A DNA stretch of 64,000 bases from Coffea arabica. Lineage: Eukaryota > Streptophyta > Magnoliopsida > Gentianales > Rubiaceae. A model generated the notes under the pieces. The model was not told where the DNA came from. It saw only the letters and a program-made list of their open reading frames with translations, and made no database searches. The stretch is from assembly GCF_036785885.1 (NCBI RefSeq), contig NC_092328.1, positions 14,964,111-15,028,110 of the forward strand, read 5' to 3'. Position numbers and translations under genes: made by a program. This document shows, piece by piece, positions 36,501 through 48,564 of this stretch. Positions within the stretch are counted from its first letter, which is position 1. Every line of letters starts with the position of its first letter.

Positions 36501-37032
36501 GAGGAATAAGGAAAATGGTTGGCGAACGAATGAATGAATGGCTCCTCGTGAGCGTGTATCCTTTTATTGAGTGGGTTATTATTACTTTTATATGTTAAAT
36601 GTTTTCTGGATTATTTGCTATTAAATGATTAATGTTTTGGATTTAATTGCTCGATTATGTGTATGAAACCTCACTGAGCTTTTAGTTCATTTCTTTTGTT
36701 TTGTTTTCCATACAGGGAATACGAGCGAGGTATGAGACTTGTACAGATTAGCGTAGTCTAATTTTTTTGAATTTTACAATTATATTCGCGCTAGTGCTCG
36801 ACAGGGTTGGTTGCACCTGGATTGTAAACACCTTGATATATTTGAGTGTGTATAAGTCTTGTAGTTAGATTTGAGCATCAATGTATATGTTAAGCTTGAA
36901 ATCGTTGTTTTATTTCTTTTCTATGATTGTAAGTTCTTTTCTCAAGTTAAACGTGAGTGAGTCCTGACAAGAGTTGGGCAGGCGACTCGCTAAATCCTAG
37001 GATACGCCTTAGGGGCAGGTGGGATCGTCACA
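33571..37032. mobile_element. palindromic Tekay-like LTR insertion
   Basis: Both outer ends read TGTGACGATCCCACC inward, so the insertion begins and ends with the same LTR terminus in opposite orientation. The right part, 34271-37032, is a plus-strand LTR of 2762 bp (TGTAAGGACTCG..GATCGTCACA). The left arm, 33571-34265, is an inverted partial copy of the right part's last ~955 bp, with about 250 bp missing inside. Flanks are AGGTC (33566-33570) and AGGTT (37033-37037), a 5-bp TSD with one mismatch. The right LTR alone has no matching flanks (AAAAG/AGGTT). This suggests that the inverted structure integrated as one unit. Confidence 0.8.
34271..37032 (+). repeat. plus-strand LTR within the palindromic insertion
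   Basis: This LTR has the same landmarks as the other Tekay-like LTRs: TATAAAG at 34704-34710, donor 1 (GAG|GTATTA) at 35069, donor 2 (TG|GTGAGT) at 36078, the motif GTGTACTTTATCGC at 36190-36203 and acceptor (TTTTGTTTTCCATACAG) ending at 36715. The open frames at 34575-35067 precede donor 1 and have no family resemblance. Confidence 0.85.
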
Positions 37033-37037
37033 AGGTT

Positions 37038-37625
37038 TCCAACAAAAGAGGAATGCATTTACTTTTACCCTATTAGCCACGAGCTAAAAAATGCTAAGTA
37101 CCCCAAGGCTTATTAACTCCATCAAACGGTTCCTTAGCAAAAACTGTAAGAGTAAACATTAGGACCAACTTGTTTCCCCAAAAACCCCTGCGCTGTGAGT
37201 AGGATAATAACAGCAGGATGGACTATTCTGGAACCACTCCTTATATTCTAGAGAGAGAGAGAGAGAGAGAGGGAGAAACTGGAACAACAGAATTTTACAT
37301 CTGGCCTCTTCGGGCTATCAGCAAGGAGGGTATATCAAACATCGCTAACATGGTAAAAAGGAGAATCATACAAACATGTAACACCCATTGCTTTGTCATA
37401 TCCTGATGTATAATTATCAAAAATGTTGGCTAAAACCAAACTACATTTTAGACTACAATGTACAAACTAGGCTCAGTCCGTCCACCTTCTGAGTTATCTG
37501 CAAGAAAATTTGCCGCATTAAACCCTCATCCCAAAGATTTGTGATGCTCTTTGGTCAAATTTCACCATACTGAACACTTCTAACCCATGTAGCTCACTTT
37601 CTCCACAATCAACTATTAATTCAGT
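37038..37625. other. 3' flank and probable 3' UTR of the RMR gene
   Basis: The DNA just below 37626 should hold the 3' UTR of the minus-strand RMR gene. A (GA)n tract is at about 37249-37270. No other gene is seen, and a polyadenylation site could not be placed. Confidence 0.4.
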
Positions 37626-40600
37626 TTAACATTCTGGGAGTGAGTGAGCTGAAGTATATGGTGAAAAGCTAGCAGCTGACTCACTATAGTGAAGTGGATG
37701 CGGCTGCTGACTAGATGAACCAATGTAACTAGATGAGGCATTGCCTGGACTAGGAACATAGGGAGACATAAATCGTGAATTAAGGGGTGACAAAGAAGGA
37801 TAACCCAGTGAATGGTGAGATGAAAACAAATAGGATGCATGAGATCTTTGAGAGGAAGCATTTCTGAGATCAACAGAGCTTCTGCTCACACTGAGATGAG
37901 GAGATTGGTTATAAGACTGGAGCGACTGCAGGTTGTACGGCGTGGAGCTAGAAATGGAATTGGGACGGGAGACTGAAGGGGACCGAGAAGATGCAGGTAC
38001 TATTCGTATGGCTGACGATGAAGCTAATGATGATCTAACGGATGACAACATAGATGATGACGAAACAGAAGCCGGAGTAGATGAAAGCAAGGGTGTAGAT
38101 TCAGAGGCTGGGGGTTCACCAGTGCTAGTTCTTGCATCACGTTTGCAAACAGGGCAGAAGGTTCTCCATGATGTAAGCCAAGCATCAACACAGATAGCAT
38201 GGAATTCTGTCAAAAGCTCCAAGAATCAATCATTCCATGAAGAGTAGTAGTATTTTGCAAGACACAATATTGACACAACCACTATCATCTCACACACAAA
38301 CACATACCAAGAGAAGCTGGCAGCAAACAGCTTAGACATGAATTCTTACAATTCCATGATCTAGTTAGTGAACCCAAAACTTCATTTATAAAGGAGGTCT
38401 ATATACAACTAAGGCATAGCAGCAAACACCAAAAACGAAAATGACTCCCTAAAAACCCAAAATCACCAAATATGGTCAGGCTTCTTAATGCAAATGCACT
38501 CATAATGTGCTATTTACAGGAACAAATTGTAAATGAAATATGAAAACATTTCATACTTTTTCTTTGGTGCTTAATAGACAAGGGAATAGGAACCAAAGCA
38601 TCAACGAATTTACATTATGGCTGTAGATATAACTCAAAGGGCCGCAAAAATGCTGCAACTTCCATGCATTGCAGTTATATTTGAAGTAACAAGCACCCAT
38701 CAATGCCATTAATTGTTTAATAAGAAGGTCATACCTTTTCAGGAAACAAATCAGCTCTTTGCAAAGTAGGGGCGTGTCCAAAAAACTAGGGGAACTGCAA
38801 CAGTGAAAAAGGTCCCACCAACTGACAAATTTAAAGCCAAAAGCCTATCCCTTTCAAGATACAATCTGGCTGATTTTATTTTCTTAACTTGCAAGAAACC
38901 TAATTAACTAAATTGAATTGAAGATGTACTTTTTTTTAGCCATAGAAATATCAAACATACGATGCTTATAGTGATAGAATATGGAAGAATATTATTACTG
39001 TTATTAAATAGATTTAAACTAAACTTTATCTCGCTTATTATATCTTTCTCGTATTATGGTATGAGATGGGGATATAATGCATTTGGTCAGTTCATTTTCT
39101 TTTGCTTTAAGAACTATGCTATGCTCAAGTGATTTCAACTTCAACGAATCTCCTTAGACTAAGTTCAACTATTCTATGCTCATGCTAAATTAACTTCAAA
39201 GACACATTACAAAAGAATATGGGAAACTTCATTAATAGTTGAAGTATACTGAAAAAACCAGTTAATTCATCCTAGTTCTTTCAGCTACATTTCTTTTAAA
39301 GGGTCTGGATCTACAGTAGAACGTCAGCTTTGAAAAATCAACAAATGAGCTTAGATCATATATCATGATCTCATCATAGCAACAGGATTACCTCAAAAGG
39401 CTAGAACAAGAACTTCACAATAGTTGGAAAATAAATAATGAGAAACAAGTACCAAGGAAATAAAGTTAGATATTGTTCTTAATGGACTCCAACAGTCAAC
39501 CATATTCTGCAATTGCCAACACCATGCATGGTGTTTGTTGAATACGAGATTTTAAAATTAGGATTGAAAGGGGATATCTTGACTGCCACATAAATTATCA
39601 TTATTATGCATTAAGCCAAAAACAAGTACAAACAAAATACAGAGAAAATATTTTTTTAACCAAAAATAGAATGAGGTTCCGGGAACAATAATACAGAAAT
39701 CCAAAGCTCTAAACATGGAACTTTAATATGTAAAATTACCACTGATTCAAAATATACACACCTGATGATTTCCATTCAAGTTCACATGTAAGATGTTCAG
39801 CATCCATTAAACAAGTACAAGAATTACAATATAAACACATTAGTTGAGAACAATTTGATAAAATAAAGAAATAGATAATCAGTTCTTGCAAAACTTAGAT
39901 ATACAAAAGCAAGAGATGCACCATTCTGTCAACTATATAATGTCCAAAGTAATGCTGAAAGAATAAGCCACCAAGATTGTTTCTCTAAATGTAAGACCTA
40001 AAAAACTGTATTTACACTTACTGTGGTGGCATGGAAGAATTCTCAGCTTCTCTCCAACAATATAATCTTCTAGACATATAGCACATGTTGTTGAAGTACA
40101 GTTATCATCGAGAACGGCTGTAAATATTAAGCTGGGCATGGCTCTTACAAGACGGCTACTCATTCCATGGAACTCTCTGACCTGAGAAGTTCGAGAGTGC
40201 TCCCTTCGGATGCGATGCCTCCGAACAAAGAAACATGTTGCCAGAACTGCAGACATGGCAAGTAATGAAATGAAAGAGATAGCCATAATTGACCATGCTG
40301 AGTTCTCAAAGCTTGGTATTATCCACACTTCAGTCCCAGCAACAACAGCACACTTTGAAAGAATTTCCCCCGAACGTTTTGCAACAAAGACAGCATTTAT
40401 TTTTATACCAGCTGAACTTCCTGCCACTGCAATTTTCAAATGACTTCATTAGATAATTGTTCTTAAAAGAAAGTAAGAAGCATATTATATCGGCATCTAA
40501 CTATTTCAGATAACACTTGCTTCCCTCTTTCCAAGACCTTCTGGCTTAGGGTATCTGAGCCTGTCTAGCCCACTCAAGAAAAAGAAATTCGGAGGAAAAA

Positions 40601-42643
40601 ACTCACTTCATTTACATAATTTTCAACCTACTTTAAGTCTTGTCTCCAAGGGCTTAAAATCAAATATAAAGACCTAAAACTCAAGTCATTACGATTTAAC
40701 ATAACAGGAATATCACTGGGATACCAATCTTTGACCCCCTCAAGGGTTTCTTAAGGGATTTCTCTCTGAATGAATCTTGCCACGTCAAAATTTAACTGCT
40801 TACAATGTGCTAAGAATGATGCACCATCAATTAACTTAAACCGAAGCTCCTACTACCAACTAAGCTGCAGTTTTAGATATGTAACTATACATAACTGACA
40901 CAATGTGTCACTGTCTCATTGCTTAGACAAGAAAGAAGAAAAAACAATTTTTCCCTCTCATCAAATTCTTCTCTTCTGTGATAACTATGCATGGCAAAGG
41001 CAATAACCTCATGCATAATTCTATGCTTTACACGCACGAGGGAAACTTCACAGTCAATCCCATCTTTCACATTTTGGTTTTATAATTATACCGTCGCAAG
41101 AAAAGGAATGCCTTAGTAAGACATTACCAAAAGAGTTTGTTCCATAAAACCCTGCCTCAAACATGGCAAAAAAAAAAAAAACAACACAAAGGGTGACATT
41201 TATGACACCACACCCAAGTATGGAAAACTGGATGACAAGCGGCAACAAGAAGGGGAAAAAATCCTCAAGGTGTACTCAGTTCCAGAAACGGTTAACTTAG
41301 TTTTCAGCAGACGCCAGTAAATGAGAAATATCAGCTTACCTCTATTTATTTATCTCAAAGTACAGAATTCCTTCTTTGTCTACTGCTAAGTCATATAGTC
41401 ATACTAAAATCAATCAGGCAGATGATTTTTTGCCAAACAAGTATGAACACATAACACACTAAATAAGTCAGAGCCATGGAGAGAAAATGACATTACTTGC
41501 AACTAATTCATCGTCTTCACTGTTATAGATAATGGCAGCTTTAAAACCTGCAGTTTGAGCGCTTCTTACTTTGTCCTCGAAGCTACATCCTCCCCTAATA
41601 ATCAACACAAAAGGGGAAATGGTACCATTCCTATCAGTATCGTCGACCTTATTAGTCAATGGTAAGCATGCATCCAATGGCTGTGCTATGTACAGTGTAC
41701 CACCCTCCCCAGATGCTTTCACTGATGGAGCTGCAATTGCAGTCAAGCTAAATCAGCAGATGCCACTGAGCTTAAAAGTTAACAGCAAAAAGTGAGAAAA
41801 AGGAAACATAAAGGCATGCCTTATACAACTTGTTTAATTCTTGCAGTAAATATATCTTACGCTTGGGAAACAGCTCAGAGTATTTAGAGCTGTCACCAGA
41901 AGAAAGAAGTCGTTGTACCGTAACTTTGAAAAGATCTTTTAAAGTGTTTTGTTAGCAAATTTTTATGTGAATATATTCCTATACCCGAAACCAAAAGTAG
42001 GATATATTATTAGAAAAGTTGTTTTTGTACCATTTCCTTAAATCGTCCCCCAACTACATTTTATCTTCCCAACCATCTTTTTTATGCAATGAGTAATTCA
42101 CAAAAGAAAAAAGATTCAAATGATCTTCAGTCCAAGGGCACTTGTCAAATGATTACACAAATTCCAGTCAAGTTCACAAGAAATGCACACGTTCTGCAAC
42201 TTAAATCTACAGTTTGAAGCTCAGATCAAGATTATTTCCTTTTTTCCAAATGAAAGGCAGTTCAAGAAAAGCTTAGCGTGAATTAATCGAATCGCTACCC
42301 CGATACAAAACGATCAAAATTCAGCAATTCATACTTCAAAAGAAGCTCCCATTGATACAATTAAGCAAAACCCAGATTCCAAATTCCACCAAACGGCATT
42401 CACTAATACCAGAATTCAGATTTCCAAATTAAAATAAAAATAAAACACCAGCACACAAATTCAGCCGAAATGAACAAAAAGACAATCAAATGAATCAAAT
42501 TTAAGCTCACCAAAAGTAGCTTCAATGTCAGCAAATGATAAAGTAACGTTTTTCCCAATCAAAACCACGTTCCCTGAAGTTGTGATAGCCATTAAAGATA
42601 CAAAAATCCCACAAAAGAACACACAGATATTCATCTTCATCAT
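37626..42643 (-). CDS. RMR: RMR-type vacuolar sorting receptor (PA domain, TM, RING-H2)
   Basis: Four exons on the minus strand: 42643-42511, 41730-41497, 40426-40022 and 38206-37626. All introns are GT..AG, and the codons split cleanly (450 aa). A signal peptide spans about residues 1-24 ([14 protein letters not shown]...). The luminal protease-associated domain, about 45-155, has Cys66 and Cys93 ([10 protein letters not shown]), with N-glycosylation sites at N32 and N79. One membrane segment lies at about 166-190. A cytosolic RING-H2 finger has C237, C240, C255, H257, H260, C263, C275 and C278. A Ser-rich tail runs to residue 450. In this family the PA domain binds vacuolar sorting signals of storage proteins and the RING can act as an E3 ligase. 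Length and domain order fit intact RMR proteins, and no break is seen. Introns are about 780, 1070 and 1815 bp. The exact paralogue cannot be told. This is the only clear host gene in the window. Confidence 0.93.
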
Positions 42644-42830
42644 CTTCTCAAGAACCCCACAAAAATCTCAGCCCTAGTACTCTTCAATTCTCTGGAGAGG
42701 AAGAGATAGAGAGAGAGAGAGAGAGTTGACAAATTTAAAACTAGGGTTTTAATTTGGGAATAGAAACATCAGCTTCCATTCTTCTCAGAGGAAATGATAA
42801 CTGACAAGTGAAGAATTGGAGTTCAATGTA
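42644..42830 (-). promoter_or_regulatory. 5' leader of the RMR gene with (GA)n tract
   Basis: Directly upstream of the RMR start, the plus strand shows a run of GAGAGA at about 42711-42725, read as CT-rich on the gene strand. CT/GA microsatellites are common in plant 5' UTRs and core promoters. No TATA box was fixed. Confidence 0.45.
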
Positions 42831-44949
42831 TGAATTTTTTTCCTAAAATGGATTCTCTTTTCTTTTCTTTTCTTTTTTTTTGGGGAGAGGGTTTGAGTTT
42901 TCAATGGAAACAGATTTTAAAAAATCCAAAATTTCTGCATATTTTAAAGATCTCATTGTTGTGCTGTAATGATTATCCTGATTGGCATGAGAGTTCCCGA
43001 TTTTTAAAATAAATGCAAAGTTGTGCTAATGTACTACTGGTGTGTCAATTAGCGTTTCAAAATGACAAAAATGGCCTTATTGGATTAGATAAAATAATTA
43101 TCAAGTAATAAAAATTTTTGAAAGGCTACTTGTGTTTTGGACACAGAATGAGAGGCGGACCCAATGTCTCATTGTTGTAAAATTTTAAATTTTATAGGCA
43201 AAAGTTTAGGCAATTATTGGATGATAAATATGTTTTCTGTGCGTATAGGACACATAATCAAAAAGTTATTTTAAAAATATAAAAATTTTTCAATGGTGTA
43301 AAACCAATTAAAATTACTGACATAATTTATCATATAAATACATAAATACATACATACATACATATAGATGTGTATATATATATATATTTCATCTTTTAAT
43401 ACCATCGTTACATGTTAAAGCTAAAAAGTTATATTTTTCAGTTTTTTTAATAATTACTTTATGTGTAGCATGTTTATATGCTACTAGTATCTAGTGTAGT
43501 CATTTTGGAGTAATTTCACACGTTAATTAAATGTTCATTTCATCAAAATTTTATGTCAAGCATCATAAAAATATTAATTTTTGTTGAAGTAGGAGAAAAA
43601 AATTAGTGAACATCTTATCTCAAACAATACAATAGGACACAAAAAAACAAATACAGTTCAAAGATAGATGTTTCATAAATGAAGAAGATTCTTTTGGCTG
43701 ATAATAAAATATTCTTATGCGGATCCAGAATTAACCTTCACCGTCCGGACCAAGACGATGTAAGAGGATTCTTACAAAAATCAAGGTGACCCTTTTTAAT
43801 TTTTTTTTTTTTATTGATGGAGTTGGTAATTAATTTCTTTTTAATACATGTTGAAGTTGGTGCAAGTGGATCCTCATGTACACTAACTGTAACGTCATCT
43901 TGATTCTTTGCTCGTAATTAACATCAATATATTCACATATCATTTTCAAAAAAACAAAAAAACCCCTCATATTCAAAAAGTTAGTCACTTTTGGACAACA
44001 TTTTTTTTTTGGATATGGATTTAAAGAGTGGATGGTGGGTCCAGTTTTGTGGAATGCAGGCTGGTGGAGATGTAGGTAGAAACTGAAGGCTGTATGACTA
44101 AACCATGGAGCTGAGAACAAACTTGAAACCGTGGGCTCAATGTGTCTTTCATTAATTCTCATTCTACTTTGCTTAGTGAGTCACGTCCTGATCCTTGAAA
44201 CGATGTGATTGGTTCCTCGTCCTATAGTAAAATCTTTATAAATTAATGATTTTAGAATCATACAAATTTTTTAATTAAAAGAGATATTAATTAATTAAAA
44301 TAATTTATTAATTCATCGAGTGTACTTATAATTCAAAGAAATACTCATTTAAGTAACTGAAGTTTTGTTTTATTTTATAAAAATATGAATTGTTCTATTA
44401 ATAAAAGGAGGTTAAAAGTCTAAAAAAATATAAACCAATCTATATCTCTTGATTTACAAATATAATTTAATTCTATTAATGTCTTCAATGTGTGTACATA
44501 ACTTATATAATTTTTCTATTATCAAAAGACCAAAAAGACTTAGAACAATTGAGGGTGATACAATAGCTTTGGAATACAAGTTGAGGATGATACAGTAGTT
44601 TTAATGCCGGTTACGTGGAAGGAAGCACTTAAGGTGTCAACAACTCTTCATAATTTCTTCATTACAATATGAGAATTCAAGCCAAGAATTTTAGATGCAT
44701 TAAGAAAAATTAGGGATGAGATTCATGAAGATTTAAATCTTAGGAAAAAAAAATAGCGATAGACTCCTATTTTAAGAATATACGACATGTAATTTGTGAA
44801 TTGTCAATTTATGATATGAATAGGAATAAAAGGTTATGTAAGATTTTCAAAAAAAAAATTATTATCTTGCTAATTTGTCAAAATTATTAATTTTAATTGT
44901 CAACTCAAGTTGGCATTAAAAAATTATTATTTAATCATGATTATTAATT
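42831..44949. other. intergenic DNA upstream of the RMR gene
   Basis: AT-rich, with simple repeats (CATA/TA runs at about 43330-43390). The open frame at 43830-44162 has no recognisable similarity. The text at about 44560-44720 has a weak protein-like look but is broken and was not assigned. Confidence 0.4.
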
Positions 44950-44954
44950 TATCG

Positions 44955-47900
44955 TGTGAGAACTCCGAATTTTAAGTTTTATGTTTCCATTTTTAATCCA
45001 TTTATATGCATTTAAATTATTTTAAGTATTTTAAGTATTCAAGATATGATTCATTTTTGGGGCCTTATTTTCTTTACTTTATTTAACTTTAGTAAAAATG
45101 AGTTTAAGAAAATGAGAGAATTAATTTTTGTTATGTCTAATAAACCCTAGGAAATTTAATTGTTTTGGGATGAAGTTAGAACTTAAGTAAACTACTAGGA
45201 TTGGAAGGAAATTGGGAAAAACTTGTTAGGTAGAAATTTGGCCAAGTGTCATCACACTACAACACCTTGACTTGGACAATTAGCTTCTTAAGCAAACTCT
45301 GCCATTTAACAAAACATTAGCCTTTTTGTCTTGAGCTCTTGGTTGAACCTCTTGAGAGGAAAAACTTCACACAAACCCTATGTCTAGTTCTTGGAAAATT
45401 AGTGCAAGATTCAAAAGGAAGTTCAACTAGATTCTACCCAACCTTGGCTTGCTACTTGAGAGGTGATTCTTGGAGTTCTTGGTGCAACTTGCAAAGCTTG
45501 AGGAGCTTGAGGTAAATCTTAAATCATGAATTTTAATGCTTTAAATTAGTAGGGTATGCATGTAATTAAGGTGCTTAGATAACCTAGATATTTGGGTTGT
45601 TGATGGCTTAGTTTGGGTTATTGTTTTGAAGCTTGGATCATGTGTTTATGTTTATGCCTTCTATATGTTTGATGTATGGTTAGGTGTATTAGGTGAGGAT
45701 TTCTTTAGGTTTTCTTGGTTGTGTTAGCATGAGAATCATGGTTAAAGTAAGCTTAGTTAACTTGGTGCACATGATGTAAAAATTGAACATCCACAAGTTG
45801 GAATTTATGCTTGGGCTGGCCGAATTTTTAGCCTCAATTTTGTGAGGATTTTTCTGTTGTTTTGGTGAGATTTGTGCTCAAGGAACTTGGTTTAACATTA
45901 CCCTAGAAGTGCATGTTATGTATGTGTGTTTAAGTAGTAGTTTTATTGGAGTAATGTTAAGAAAATAAGAGGAAGTGTTGTTGGAATTTTTGCGCAGGAG
46001 ACTCTGAGCAGTCTTGGTAAATCTATTATATCTTGGTGTAGAAAAATCCAAATTGAGTTCTGCTTATTGCGTTTGAAACTAGATTCAGAGGGCATTCTAC
46101 TGTGAAAATTTCAGAATTTTTCTCAACTCCTATGAATATCTATGATTTTCCAAATTTGACTGAATTTTCACACCTGCTTTGTTTTTCTACTTGATGAAGC
46201 AGCAATTTGAGACTGGAATTTGATTGATTTATAGATAGAATCTTACAAATATGTATTCTGAAAAATTGTAGTCCTTTGAGTCTATTTTCTAATGGTATAA
46301 AGTTTATAAATTTTGGGCTTAAGAAGATTGCGATACGATTTTTCAAACAATGTCGCCCAAAACTGGAGAAAATTCTGTTTCCAAATGTATGCATGCTGAC
46401 CGGTTTTCTTGAGTTTATTTATCTTCACTTTTTGGTTTGTTTTGATGAAAGTTTGGCTCAATCTTGTGCTATAAACTTAGTAGAACTCTTGTGGACTGAT
46501 TTGTAGTGAAAACCATGCATTTAATTTGAAGAAAACTTGAGTTTTGATTGGCTTTTGAGTTGAATTTCCTGATTTTTGGGTGCCTTGTTTCACCTTCAAT
46601 TCGTGATAGTTTGGACTTGAAATCGCTTGTATTATTTGCCAACACATAATACTAGAGTTGTGCGTCGATTTGATCGTAAACCGATTACTCAAAGGGAGCG
46701 AAAATTAGCTATTTTTCACTACCATAAAACTGGAAAATTTCCAGTATTTGTACCCTTTTCATGTATTTATTATTGTTCTTAGTTTTTGATCCAAGAAACA
46801 TTCTTTTCGCGCCAAACCTTGCTTGAATCATAAACCTAACGTGTATTGGTGACTTCCTTGAACTCGCACCTTTGCGTAGGTTTTAAAACTTATGTCCTTT
46901 TGAAATCTCTTTTGGGTCATTTGTCGCTTCGAAGTCGAGTCGCTCTAGTAGCTCTCTCAATCATTCCTTCTTTTGTTTAGTTTCTCTAATTGGAATCTTA
47001 AAGTTTCGTACTTGCTTGAATATAGGTTTTGATGTGGAAAAAGAGAACCTTGGTCGGACCATTTGATTTGCTCTGCTTTGTCGGTGAGTGTTCCAATGCA
47101 TGTTATTTGATTATGCACGACTTGAAAAAATGTTATTATTTTGCTTAAGTGCTCTCCTTTGAATGACATGCAAATAAATGAATGACTGTTGTGATTTTCT
47201 TGTCGTGTTAATTTGCTAAGAGCGCATGTTCACATTGCATGAATGAGTGATAAATGTGCAAGAATGTAGGCCGATGTGTACTTTATCGCATCGGTTGAAC
47301 TGAGTTTAACCCTATGCTGGCACCCTATCCAAGACCTGCCATTTGCGAGGTCGGATCAGCTGGACAACTTTGGGTTTATAACTTACCAATGTTAAGTGCA
47401 AAGCTCAAAACTCTTTGCTGAAAGGCCTTGAGTGCAATGTTTAATGTTTAATGTTAAATGAGGGGATTGTTGATTTTTCGGAGGACATAAGGTGGGAGTT
47501 CGGAGGTTATAAGGTGGTAAAATGTAGGGAATTGTTTATTGGCAGTTATAAGGTGAATGTTGCTCCATGTGAGCCCCGTATCTTTTTAATGTTTAAAGTA
47601 TTATTCATCATTGTATTTACTTGAACGAATGATTGAATGCACGTATGAATGTTAATGATTGAATGCACGCATGAATGTTATTGTTTATCAAGTATTTTAC
47701 ATTGAAGGATTCCTATTACAATTAATTGCTCCACTACCAAATTTTTTATAGTTGAGTATCGATTTACTTGAACCTATATTACTTGAAAAACGTGTTTACA
47801 TGTTAAATTGTGTTATTCTCTTATTTTGCCTGTTTACCTGGAATGCTCACTGGGCGTAAGCTCATCCCACGTTTTGTTTTCCTTAACAGGATTCGGATCC

Positions 47901-48210
47901 GAGAGTGCTCAAGAATACTGTTAGAATGTTTGAGAGACTTTAAGTTTTATTTTAGTAGAAATGACTGTAGTGTATATATTTTTGGGTTGTAATTAAGATA
48001 GGCGCCGAATGATGAATCTTTTGTACGCGAACCTATGTAATAGCTTTTGGAGGTATGTAAATGTTATTTTGAGGTGTAATGAATATTATTTTGATTAGTT
48101 TAGAAATTTCAAGTAATTCTTGTTATGGATGGTAGTGAGTCCTAGCGAGAGCTGAACAGGCGGTCCACTGACCCCTCTGGTTTGCCTTTGGGGAAAGTGG
48201 GGCTGTCACA
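44955..48210 (+). mobile_element. Tekay-like solo LTR C (3256 bp)
   Basis: It starts TGTGAGAACTCC and ends GGGCTGTCACA. An exact 5-bp TSD, TATCG, is at 44950-44954 and 48211-48215. There is no internal region. Plus-strand splice-like signals are donor 1 (GAG|GTAAAT) at 45512, donor 2 (CG|GTGAGT) at 47084 and acceptor (TTTTGTTTTCCTTAACAG) ending at 47889. The 14-base motif is at 47276-47289. Confidence 0.93.
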
Positions 48211-48215
48211 TATCG

Positions 48216-48552
48216 AGTATTAATTTATACAAGTTTTACCATTTATAGTTTTGTGAGTATTTGTTTGGGAGAAATAATTAGGTCCTCAATGTTACGCTTT
48301 TGTGCTAAATTGATCGCTCCCCACAAGTTGGTCCAAACATGCAATTAATTCAAATTAAAGGTTACTAAATTCTTAAACTTTTTTTCCCAACAAAGATTAG
48401 TTTAAAAGTAATCCTACGTAGGCAAACTCATAAAATATAAAATCTTCAAAATTGTGGTCGTCACCTAAAGTTTCTTGAATTTCAAATAGTGATAGCGAGA
48501 GGTTTAGAATGAAGTAAGATGCAAATCCGCAAGAGACCAAGGAAGGTTGTCA
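48216..48552. other. intergenic DNA
   Basis: Nothing recognisable between solo LTR C and the hAT-like element. Confidence 0.4.
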
Positions 48553-48564
48553 GTCACGACCATA

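Noticed and set aside
33571..37032. two independent LTR insertions in opposite orientation
   Set aside because: The inner LTR has no TSD of its own, while the outer flanks nearly match; a single palindromic insertion explains more. Not fully excluded.
43830..44162. 110-codon minus-strand frame
   Set aside because: No motif, AT-rich composition, no supporting splice or promoter context.
44550..44730. weak protein-like text near ILDALRKIRDEI
   Set aside because: Interrupted by a stop and too short; family could not be named with honesty.
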